Shown here in pieces: positions 1 to 5,911 of a DNA stretch of 8,927 bases (positions are counted from its first letter, which is position 1; each line of letters opens with the position of its first letter). This DNA comes from Chitinophagaceae bacterium. Lineage in GTDB: Bacteria; Bacteroidota; Bacteroidia; Chitinophagales; Chitinophagaceae. Location of the stretch: the NCBI GenBank assembly GCA_025455245.1, contig JALOMX010000056.1, positions 1 to 8,927 on the forward strand, written 5' to 3'. Below the pieces are notes generated by a model. That model was given only the letters and a program-made list of their open reading frames with translations. It had not been told where the DNA came from and ran no database searches. Made by a program: the position numbers and the translations under genes.

Positions 1-1845
1 CACCTCACTCACCTGTCCCCTGTCTCCCGCATTTCTTGTTTCGAGCAGGCTGCTTTGATAATTGGTCATGGGGAAAGTATAAGTACTGTCCTTGGTGAGT
101 GCTATATATCCTACCGAATCGGGTTCGGGCAGATCCCAGGCCTGAAGGGTACTGTCAATTTCTTTAAAGGATGTGTTACGAAGGATTTCTTCACCAATAA
201 ATACCAGGGTATCTATTCCGGCGGCACTTGTGGTAAAAAAGCCTGCATAACGGTTGGCAACACCATTCTGATCAGAAACAAACGTGTAATGGTTCACATT
301 GTACTGCATGGGGTAGCGGGCATTACCAAAAGGTAAATTGCTCATTTGGGTAATCTGCCTGAATCCGGCCTTTTCATCATAGTCGGCTAAAAATATATTG
401 AAGCGGTTGCGGCTTGGCAGAACCGTATCGGCACCCGGAACTTCAGGTCCCGGACGGTTACTTGAAAAAATAATCCCTGTTTTGTTTGGAAAAGTTACAT
501 AGGAAGCGTCAAGATCATCCCAAACGTCATCGGTGAGCTGATCGACCTTACCTGTTTCAATGTTGTAAATGAAAATATCCGTATGACCATTTTTTACGGC
601 GCTCATGACCAGTTTTCTGTGATCCAGAAAGTACTGTGCATCCTGCACCTGATCGAAGGGTAAATCTATTTTGCGGTTGTTGGCCTTGTTTACCACATCG
701 TGGATCATGAGTTTGGTCTTGTCCTTTTCCCAGTAGATAACGGCAAGCCTTGTTCCCCTTCCGTCCCAGCTCATAATGGGGTAATTGGGGTTTCTTTCGT
801 GCATGGGGGTACGGATACCATTCTTAATCAGGACCGTTTTATTGGTATAGTTTTCGTACAAAGCCACCCTGTAAAAACCTTTGATGTACTCGGCCACCGC
901 ATAGGTGTAGGAGCGGACATTGGGATTGGGTGCAAACCTGAAAAAATCGCGCTTTTCATTTACATCTTCGGTAATGCTGATGGAACCTTTAGGCATATTC
1001 CTGCGTCCGCGGATGTCTTCATAGTACTTGTCGGTCTCCTTTTCCATAAACTCGGCAAGCAGGTCCTTGAATTTCTTTTTGCAGATCCGTAAAGAGGCGC
1101 TATTGAGGTTTTTGTATAAAATGGAGAGGTACATAAAGTAAGTAACATTCTCCCGTTTATAATTATTGGCTATGTAGTTCCAAAAGGCGTGGCCAGCCAG
1201 TTTAGGATCTTTAAAGGCAAACTGGTAAAAATTTCTGTATTCCTGGGCCAACAGGGCATTTTTCAATTTATCGTCCATGGCCACACTCCAGTTTTCGGCA
1301 ACATAGGCTACATAACCGTCGGTAAGCCATTGGGGGAGATCGAGTAATGCAGTATTACCGGCTATTTCACCTATATTTTCTCCATACAAACGGTTATCCA
1401 CCAGAATGCGTGCTATACCCTCCCTTATTTGCCTGCGCAGGTCATTGTGGTCGCTGTTGAAATAAAGGATCATTTTATTGTTCACTAATCTGCTCAGTCC
1501 GCCCACATCAGGTATGTTGTTTACAAGCCCGATATTGGTAGCCTGCATATCATCGTAGCTGTTGTATAACACCACATTGGCCCTTCGCTGAAGCCCTGTT
1601 TCCGTAAAGGATTCTATACTGCCCAATTCTTCTTCGGCAAGCTGCAATACATATTTGGCAAGTTCAAGCCCGCCTTCATTGAAATGTATGTTGAAATTGG
1701 GGGTTTGATAATAGCGCCAATTGTATTTACGGTATTGAATACGATTCTTCCCAAATTCCACCGAACTGACCTGAGCCACTAACCTGGCATCGATTGCCAG
1801 CATGAGCAGGGCCAGTATGAAAAAATATCCTTTCTTTAAATACAC
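1..1845 (-). CDS. Exported peptidase-MA-like / TolB beta-propeller protein, 3' end outside window
   Basis: The frame is open from 1845 to the left edge (615 codons, no stop seen). An in-frame TAA at 1860-1858 limits the start to GTG 1845 or ATG 1803. GTG 1845 is chosen because only it gives a signal peptide: KK at residues 4-5, a hydrophobic core at about 7-17, and likely cleavage after LVAQ near residue 25. Residues of about 35-260 resemble the gluzincin 'peptidase MA-like' fold, with a QTPNFNIHF-type beginning and, after the helix, LPQWLTDG (W173, D176), the usual site of the downstream glutamate motif. The zinc motif HExxH is replaced by REGIA (R141-A145), so zinc proteolysis is unlikely. 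From about residue 355 the chain turns into PD40/TolB propeller repeats: SWDGRG near 359, then NGHTDIFIYNIETG, QLTDD and IIFSSNRPG (to G466). Such proteins are periplasmic or outer-membrane associated. Any partner or substrate is unknown. It is divergent from the MBL hydrolase gene. Confidence 0.85.
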   Translation of the reverse strand, partial: MYLKKGYFFILALLMLAIDARLVAQVSSVEFGKNRIQYRKYNWRYYQTPNFNIHFNEGGLELAKYVLQLAEEELGSIESFTETGLQRRANVVLYNSYDDMQATNIGLVNNIPDVGGLSRLVNNKMILYFNSDHNDLRRQIREGIARILVDNRLYGENIGEIAGNTALLDLPQWLTDGYVAYVAENWSVAMDDKLKNALLAQEYRNFYQFAFKDPKLAGHAFWNYIANNYKRENVTYFMYLSILYKNLNSASLRICKKKFKDLLAEFMEKETDKYYEDIRGRRNMPKGSISITEDVNEKRDFFRFAPNPNVRSYTYAVAEYIKGFYRVALYENYTNKTVLIKNGIRTPMHERNPNYPIMSWDGRGTRLAVIYWEKDKTKLMIHDVVNKANNRKIDLPFDQVQDAQYFLDHRKLVMSAVKNGHTDIFIYNIETGKVDQLTDDVWDDLDASYVTFPNKTGIIFSSNRPGPEVPGADTVLPSRNRFNIFLADYDEKAGFRQITQMSNLPFGNARYPMQYNVNHYTFVSDQNGVANRYAGFFTTSAAGIDTLVFIGEEILRNTSFKEIDSTLQAWDLPEPDSVGYIALTKDSTYTFPMTNYQSSLLETRNAGDRGQVSEV

Positions 1846-2047
1846 TTTATATTCAGTTTAAAGTTTGTCCTGTAACGCCTTTCTTTTGCAAACATGTGAA
1901 ATAACAACAAAAACGGATTGCAGTTTCAAACTCCCCGATTTTTTTAGGTGTTTATTGAAACTTTAACCTCACAGTTTAACCCATTTTTGATTTTCGGTAC
2001 TGATAATAAACATTTCCTTTGCCTGCAATTTTCGAAAATCTAAAAGA
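1846..2047. promoter_or_regulatory. Divergent intergenic region between TolB-like gene and MBL hydrolase
   Basis: This 202-bp AT-rich gap must carry both promoters. No perfect Bacteroidota -7 box (TAnnTTTG) was found. The nearest matches are TTCCTTTG at 2014-2021 on the plus strand, about 26 nt before the MBL start, with TTTTTG at 1984-1989 upstream, and CATGTTTG on the minus strand (1896-1889), about 43 nt before GTG 1845. Each is 7/8. No ORF, RNA gene or strong hairpin was seen. The promoter assignment is tentative. Confidence 0.35.
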
Positions 2048-2686
2048 ATGCTGCAAATAAAACAATTTACTTTCAGCCCGATGGCCGAAAACACATACGT
2101 GGTGTATAACGAAAACAAAGAAGCCTGTATTATTGATCCCGGATGTTTTTCATCGGCTGAAAAACAGGATCTCGATGGGTTTTTACAAAGAAACGGTCTT
2201 TCCGTTAAGTATTTATTATTGACCCATGCCCATCTTGACCATGTATTCGGGTTAAAGTGGGCTGTTGAAAAATATGGCCTGATTCCGTACATGCATCCAT
2301 CCGAATTGCCCGTTCTGCAAAGGGGGGCGCAAATGGGATTGATGTACGGACTGCCTTTTGATGCATACAACGGCCCAACGGCAGACATTGCCGATGGAGA
2401 TTTGATACAATTGGGCAATGATCAATTGGAAGTGATTTTTGCCCCGGGCCATTCTCCCGGTCATGTTTGCTTTTACTGCAAGGCCGAAAAGGCTGTTTTG
2501 GGTGGGGATGTACTGTTCAACGGAAGCATCGGCCGTACCGACCTGCCCGGCGGCGATTTCAACAGACTTATCCAAAGCATCCGCAGCAAGCTCTTTGTTT
2601 TGCCCGATGAAATCACGGTTTACAGCGGGCATGGCCCCGAAACCACCATCGGATCCGAAAAAAAATTCAATCCTTTTCTCACCTGA
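2048..2686 (+). CDS. MBL-fold metallo-hydrolase (glyoxalase II-like, YcbL type)
   Basis: This 212-residue cytosolic protein has a complete metallo-beta-lactamase fold signature. D30 lies in IIDPG. The metal motif HxHxDH is at H60, H62, D64, H65 (LLLTHAHLDHVFG). H135 is in APGHSPGH, the bridging aspartate is D154 in LGGDVLF, and the last histidine is H195 in YSGHGPET. GRTDLPGGD (162-170) is typical of the short YcbL / glyoxalase II-like subfamily. These hydrolases lack the long C-terminal glutathione-binding domain of GloB, so the family supports thioester or related hydrolysis but not a fixed substrate. All metal ligands are present, so it should be active with two bound metal ions. ATG 2048 is the first start in frame and gives a normal N-terminus (MLQIKQFTF). 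It is followed by an 89-bp gap with a separate promoter for the next gene, so it is probably monocistronic. Confidence 0.92.
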   Translation: MLQIKQFTFSPMAENTYVVYNENKEACIIDPGCFSSAEKQDLDGFLQRNGLSVKYLLLTHAHLDHVFGLKWAVEKYGLIPYMHPSELPVLQRGAQMGLMYGLPFDAYNGPTADIADGDLIQLGNDQLEVIFAPGHSPGHVCFYCKAEKAVLGGDVLFNGSIGRTDLPGGDFNRLIQSIRSKLFVLPDEITVYSGHGPETTIGSEKKFNPFLT

Positions 2687-2744
2687 AAATGACTAAAAAG
2701 ATTTTCTTAACAAAACTTTGAAAACCTTTTCGATGTTTAAACAT

Positions 2745-2752
2745 TAATTTTG
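2745..2752 (+). promoter_or_regulatory. Bacteroidota -7 box (TAATTTTG) for the SnoaL-like gene
   Basis: An exact TAnnTTTG match ends 23 nt before ATG 2776. A TTTG at 2717-2720 could serve as the -33 element, but its 24-bp spacer is longer than the roughly 19-21 bp usually given for this sigma factor. The predicted leader is about 17-19 nt. Confidence 0.6.
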
Positions 2753-2775
2753 CATCACAAACTAAAAATAAAACT

Positions 2776-3129
2776 ATGTCGGATTTAAGAACACTGGTAG
2801 ACAGCCTGAATCAAAAAATACTGGAAGGAAAAATCCTGGAAGCCTTCGAAGAATTTTATGCGGATGATGTGGTAATGCAGGATAATGACTGGCCTGTAAG
2901 GGTTGGTAAAGATGCCAATCGTCAGCATGAAGAAAATTTTGTGAACGGGCTTACAGAATTCAGGGGTGCCAAACTCATCAACACACTGGTAAGCGATGGC
3001 ATTACGGTAACTGAATGGTGGTTTGATTATACACACAAAGATTACGGGGTCCGTAATTACACACAAATTGCAGTACAGCGCTGGAAGAACGGTAAAATCG
3101 TAGAAGAAAAGTTTTATTACAACAACTAA
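2776..3129 (+). CDS. SnoaL-like / NTF2-like superfamily protein
   Basis: This is a 117-residue soluble protein with no signal peptide. It matches the small SnoaL/NTF2-like alpha+beta cone fold in order: an N-terminal helix (1-24), then FYADDVVMQDN (27-37), the RVGKDANRQHEENF helix (42-55), and a C-terminal sheet with TEWWFDYTH (79-87) and VQRWKNGKIVEEKFYY (100-115). The last motif, an 'R/W-x-x-GKI-x-x-E' strand, is characteristic of SnoaL-like proteins. Members range from polyketide cyclases and ketosteroid isomerases to non-enzymatic binding proteins, so the fold does not fix a reaction. It has its own -7 box and an intrinsic terminator immediately downstream, so it is very likely a single-gene transcript. 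The following MarR gene may regulate it, but that is a guess from proximity only. Confidence 0.85.
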   Translation: MSDLRTLVDSLNQKILEGKILEAFEEFYADDVVMQDNDWPVRVGKDANRQHEENFVNGLTEFRGAKLINTLVSDGITVTEWWFDYTHKDYGVRNYTQIAVQRWKNGKIVEEKFYYNN

Positions 3130-3147
3130 GATTTTTTCCGCTTCCTC

Positions 3148-3186
3148 ATGCCCGGCTTCATATTTTGTTGCCGGGCATCTTTTTTG
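3148..3186 (+). terminator. Rho-independent terminator after the SnoaL-like gene
   Basis: A perfect 9-bp GC-rich stem (ATGCCCGGC at 3148-3156, GCCGGGCAT at 3170-3178) with a 13-nt loop is followed by C and a run of six T (3180-3185). It sits 19 nt after the SnoaL-like stop and closes that unit before the MarR promoter. Confidence 0.9.
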
Positions 3187-3216
3187 TTACAGCATTCTGA
3201 AACATTACAATAATCT

Positions 3217-3224
3217 TATTTTTG
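3217..3224 (+). promoter_or_regulatory. Bacteroidota -7 box (TATTTTTG) for the MarR gene; decides its start
   Basis: An exact TAnnTTTG match places the transcription start near 3229-3232. The in-frame TTG 3222 and ATG 3225 would then lie at or upstream of the transcript start, which leaves ATG 3243 as the translation start with a leader of about 11-14 nt. No convincing -33 element is visible. Confidence 0.6.
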
Positions 3225-3242
3225 ATGCCTCAAAGTTTAAAC

Positions 3243-3701
3243 ATGGGTTTAGAAAAGGATATTAACCAAAAGCGGTTCAGGAACGAATGGCAAAAAGCCA
3301 TGATTAACCTGACTTACACGCACAACTGGATGACAGAACGTTTCAAATCGATTCTAGACCGATTTGATCTGACCGCTCAGCAGTTTAATATTCTGCGCAT
3401 CCTGAGGGGCGCGGGAGAACCTTTGAGCACGCTGCAGATACGCGAACGGATGCTGGATAAAATGAGCGACACAAGCCGGATTGTGGACAGGCTCATTCTG
3501 AAAAAGATGGTCAGGAAAAGTACCTGTGCCCACGACAAACGCCTTGTTGATGTAGTAATTACCGATGCAGGAAAACTGGTCCTGGAAAAAATTGATCAGC
3601 TGAACAACGAAATGGACAGCATTATTTCAGGATTATCAACCGAAGAAGCAGCCGAACTGAACCGCCTGCTGGACAAAATGCGTGAACCCGGACTTAACTG
3701 A
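3243..3701 (+). CDS. MarR-family winged-helix transcriptional regulator
   Basis: From ATG 3243 this is a 152-residue DNA-binding regulator. Longer readings from TTG 3222 or ATG 3225 are rejected because a -7 promoter box covers 3217-3224. The MarR layout is complete: N-terminal dimerisation helices (1-40); LTAQQFNILRIL (43-54); the helix-turn-helix with recognition helix around MSDTSRIVDRLILKKMV (74-90); the beta-wing with the hallmark D-x-R (D98, R100) leading into LVDVVITDAG (101-110); and a C-terminal dimerisation helix (111-148). The only cysteine is C95, at the base of the wing. It is not in the N-terminal position of the OhrR peroxide-sensing cysteine, so redox sensing is not supported. 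The ligand and regulon are unknown. The terminator upstream and a separate leader downstream suggest it is transcribed alone. It could control either neighbour. Confidence 0.9.
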   Translation: MGLEKDINQKRFRNEWQKAMINLTYTHNWMTERFKSILDRFDLTAQQFNILRILRGAGEPLSTLQIRERMLDKMSDTSRIVDRLILKKMVRKSTCAHDKRLVDVVITDAGKLVLEKIDQLNNEMDSIISGLSTEEAAELNRLLDKMREPGLN

Positions 3702-3725
3702 TCCTATAGCCCTTAAAGTCATTTT

Positions 3726-3737
3726 GTAAATTTTTAC
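3726..3737. repeat. Short inverted repeat GTAAA-TT-TTTAC
   Basis: Perfect 5-bp arms (3726-3730 and 3733-3737) with a 2-bp spacer lie in the 89-bp gap between the MarR gene and the glycoside hydrolase gene. It could be a regulator half-site pair, or chance in AT-rich DNA. No second copy was noticed upstream of the MarR gene itself. Confidence 0.25.
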
Positions 3738-3790
3738 TAAGGTATTCACATCCGCGGCCGGGCATTTTTCAGCATCGGTATTTTCGCCGC

Positions 3791-5005
3791 ATGAGAAATG
3801 CCGTGATCATTCTTTTTTTGATTCAATTCCTGTCAACATCCGTTGATGCCCAAAAAGCTGAATTCAGGGGGGTATGGATGGCCACTGTAGCAAACATTGA
3901 CTGGCCAAGCAGTAAAACACTCAGTACCGAACGTCAAAAGGAAGAATTTATACAACTGCTCGACATGCATCAGCGAAACGGCATGAATGCGGTTGTGGTA
4001 CAGGTTCGTCCATCAGCCGATGCCTTTTACAAAAGCAGCTATGAACCCTGGAGCGAATTTCTGACCGGCACACAGGGCAAGGCCCCATCTCCGTATTATG
4101 ACCCGATGGAATTTATGATTGAGGAAGCCCATAAACGCGGAATGGAATTTCATGCATGGCTAAACCCATACCGTGCAGTATTCAATACAAGAACCTCATC
4201 CGTATCCCCTACCCATATTACCCGCAAAATGCCGGAATGGTTTATTGATTACGGAGATGCGTCAAGCATCACCCGTTACTTTGATCCGGGCAATCCGGAT
4301 GCGCGGAATTTTGTAAACGAAATTGTGCGCGACATAGTAAAACGATACGATGTGGATGGGATTCATATGGATGATTATTTTTATCCGTACCGAATCCCGG
4401 GCAAAGAGTTTCCGGATTATAAAAGCTATGCCGCATACGGTAAAGGAATGGCAAAGGATGCATGGCGCAGAAGCAATTGCGATACCATCGTTTCCATGTT
4501 GCAAAGGACCATCAGGCAGGAAAAGCCATGGGTTAAATTTGGTATCAGTCCTTTTGGGGTATGGCGAAACAAAAGCCGCGATCCAAGGGGCAGCGATACC
4601 GATGCCGGCCAAACCAATTACGACGACCTGTATGCCGATGTGCTGTTGTGGCTTGAAAAAGGATGGATCGATTATGTAACTCCACAGCTGTATTGGTCGA
4701 TTGGCCATCCCAAAGCCGATTTCTTAACCTTGCTTGATTGGTGGGCAGAAAGGACCTATGGAAAACATTGCTACATAGGCATCAGCATTTTCGAAACAGG
4801 CACCAATAACGTCCGCAAAGATCCTACCCAACTTTCCCGCATGATGGATGCCGTGAGAAAAAAGGATAATGTTCAGGGAGTGATCTTTTACAAGACAAGC
4901 AGCTTTAAACAAAACCCTAATGGATTTAATGATAAACTGCGTGATCATTATTTTAAAATACCCGCTGCTGTACCCGACATGGAATGGATGATGAAAAAGC
5001 CCTGA
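3791..5005 (+). CDS. Exported family-10-like glycoside hydrolase (GHL10, YngK/DigH type)
   Basis: This 404-residue protein has a signal peptide (hydrophobic residues 4-14, likely cleavage after VDA20, mature start QKAEFRGVW). The GHL10 (formerly DUF187, COG1649) TIM-barrel domain fills most of the chain from about 24 to 335. Hallmarks are FRGVWMATVANIDWPS (25-40), MNAVVVQVRPSADAFY (65-80), YDPMEFMIEEAHKRGMEFHAWLNPYR (within 103-128), DVDGIHMDDYFYPY (187-200, acidic D194/D195 at a strand end), FGISPFGVWRN (250-260) and WIDYVTPQLYW (292-302). The family includes E. coli DigH, reported to cleave glycan strands of peptidoglycan stripped of peptides, so a cell-wall remodelling role in the periplasm is the best inference. 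No extra peptidoglycan-binding or carbohydrate-binding module is present. Length is normal and no key motif is broken. Its TGA directly abuts the stop of the convergent ArsC-family gene. Confidence 0.92.
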   Translation: MRNAVIILFLIQFLSTSVDAQKAEFRGVWMATVANIDWPSSKTLSTERQKEEFIQLLDMHQRNGMNAVVVQVRPSADAFYKSSYEPWSEFLTGTQGKAPSPYYDPMEFMIEEAHKRGMEFHAWLNPYRAVFNTRTSSVSPTHITRKMPEWFIDYGDASSITRYFDPGNPDARNFVNEIVRDIVKRYDVDGIHMDDYFYPYRIPGKEFPDYKSYAAYGKGMAKDAWRRSNCDTIVSMLQRTIRQEKPWVKFGISPFGVWRNKSRDPRGSDTDAGQTNYDDLYADVLLWLEKGWIDYVTPQLYWSIGHPKADFLTLLDWWAERTYGKHCYIGISIFETGTNNVRKDPTQLSRMMDAVRKKDNVQGVIFYKTSSFKQNPNGFNDKLRDHYFKIPAAVPDMEWMMKKP

Positions 5006-5356
5006 TCATTTCAAACGTGCATCAAACAATGCTTCGCTGAATCCGGTGGTTACGCTGCCATCAGCCCACTCCACCACAGGCCTTTTGATGAGGCTTGGAT
5101 ATGATTGCATCAATCGTATGGCACCGGCCGGGTCTTGTGCTTGTTCCTGCATTTCAGGCTCAAGTCCTTTCCAGGTTGTACCTTTTTTGTTGATTAAACT
5201 GTCAAGCCCGGTTTGTTTAATCCACCGACTTAATTGTTCGGTACTGACACCTTCCTTTTTAAAATTATGAAACGTAAATCCGGCATTACTCTGTTGTAAA
5301 AATTGCAGGGATTTTTTTACAGTATCGCAATTGGGTATTCCATACACATGGATCAT
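5006..5356 (-). CDS. ArsC/Spx-family protein, YffB subtype
   Basis: This 116-residue cytosolic thioredoxin-fold protein starts at ATG 5356 (MIHVYGIPNCDTVKK). C10 in GIPNCDT is the single N-terminal cysteine of the family, and there is no CxxC. Further family blocks are FHNFKKEGVS (29-38), NKKGTTWKGL (56-65), the cis-proline region PSLIKRPVVE (87-96) and GFSEALF (105-111). GTTWKxL together with IKRP fits the YffB branch better than true arsenate reductase ArsC or RNA-polymerase-binding Spx. YffB proteins are proposed glutathione- or thiol-dependent reductases, but their substrate is unsettled, so arsenate detoxification should not be assumed. No arsenic genes are nearby. It lies 63 bp behind the cytochrome c gene on the same strand and may share its transcript. 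No strong promoter box was seen in the gap. Confidence 0.9.
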   Translation of the reverse strand: MIHVYGIPNCDTVKKSLQFLQQSNAGFTFHNFKKEGVSTEQLSRWIKQTGLDSLINKKGTTWKGLEPEMQEQAQDPAGAIRLMQSYPSLIKRPVVEWADGSVTTGFSEALFDARLK

Positions 5357-5419
5357 AAAAGCCGACAGATTTTAAGTGGAGAAATTACATTAAAAAATAT
5401 CTTCATTTTTAAAAAATGA

Positions 5420-5809
5420 TTACTGACTTACAGAACCTATATAAACCAGTATAGCTGCAATATCCTCATCGGTAAGATCGGGATGAGGCAGCATTTGCGT
5501 TTGGTTCCATTCAAGCCATAATTCACGGGCATACTTATCGCTTCGGATTACTTCTTCGCTGTTTCTTATAAATGCATACAGTTTTTTCTTATCCGGCCAA
5601 CGGTCTTCTACACCCTTCAATGCAGGGCCCGACATATCCTTATTCACCATGTGGCAACTTGCACATTTCTGATAGAAAAGCTTTTTACCGTGTTCATCCG
5701 GCAGGATGTTTTCTGCAGCCATTGACTTGGGTTCGGGGGCAGGCTGCGGAGATGAACAGGAAAGGAGCCAGCACAATACAACAAAACCAACTGCACTTCT
5801 GATAAACAT
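5420..5809 (-). CDS. Mono-haem cytochrome c lipoprotein
   Basis: This 129-residue protein begins with a lipoprotein signal peptide ending at the lipobox LLSC (C18), so it is predicted to be lipid-anchored on the periplasmic side or at the outer membrane. A proline-rich linker follows (PQPAPEPKS, 21-29). The class I cytochrome c domain has the haem motif CASCH (C49, C52, proximal H53), a GPALKGV segment (61-67) and the probable distal ligand M106 in QTQMLPHPDLTDEDI, followed by the C-terminal helix (115-126). One haem is expected. It would act as a small electron carrier, perhaps with a terminal oxidase or another periplasmic redox enzyme, but no partner is encoded in the window. ATG 5809 is required to keep the lipobox. 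An exact -7 box ends only 5 bp upstream, which predicts an almost leaderless mRNA. The ArsC-family gene follows after 63 bp. Confidence 0.93.
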   Translation of the reverse strand: MFIRSAVGFVVLCWLLSCSSPQPAPEPKSMAAENILPDEHGKKLFYQKCASCHMVNKDMSGPALKGVEDRWPDKKKLYAFIRNSEEVIRSDKYARELWLEWNQTQMLPHPDLTDEDIAAILVYIGSVSQ

Positions 5810-5813
5810 GCCG

Positions 5814-5821
5814 CAAAGATA
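5814..5821 (-). promoter_or_regulatory. Bacteroidota -7 box (TATCTTTG) immediately before cytochrome c
   Basis: The minus-strand sequence 5821-5814 is an exact TAnnTTTG match whose final G is 5 nt before ATG 5809. If used, transcription would begin at or within a few bases of the A of the start codon. No -33 TTG was found at the expected distance, so the box could be fortuitous. Confidence 0.45.
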
Positions 5822-5911
5822 ATTTTGCAGAGGGATAATGAGTGGGAATGAGCGATCTCTCCGCCTTCAGAAAGGCTGATTTAACAGAGAACTATGATTT
5901 TACAGGAGGGC

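Noticed and set aside
700..1092. 130-codon plus-strand open frame
   Set aside because: It lies fully inside the TolB-like gene on the other strand, whose frame is open for 615 codons with clear domain motifs.
1969..2418. 149-codon minus-strand open frame opposite the MBL hydrolase
   Set aside because: It is a shadow. The plus-strand frame has every metal ligand of the MBL fold, while this one shows no recognisable motif.
2685..2706. GAAAAT / ATTTTC inverted repeat overlapping the MBL stop codon
   Set aside because: It is a six-base all-but-one A/T stem with no T tail, expected by chance in AT-rich intergenic DNA.
3222..3242. Longer MarR N-terminus from TTG 3222 or ATG 3225
   Set aside because: An exact -7 promoter box covers 3217-3224, and the extra residues add nothing typical of the family.
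4262..4708. 148-codon minus-strand open frame inside the GHL10 hydrolase
   Set aside because: It is a shadow. The plus-strand protein is full length with continuous family motifs through this region.
5006..5356. Arsenate reductase ArsC or Spx as the name for this gene
   Set aside because: It has a single N-terminal cysteine with GTTWKxL and IKRP blocks of the YffB subtype, no CxxC as in Bacillus Spx, and no arsenic-resistance genes nearby.
5863..5876. GCCTT-CAGA-AAGGC hairpin between the lipoprotein and cytochrome c genes
   Set aside because: It has only a 5-bp stem and no T run on the minus strand, where a terminator would be needed. Probably chance.
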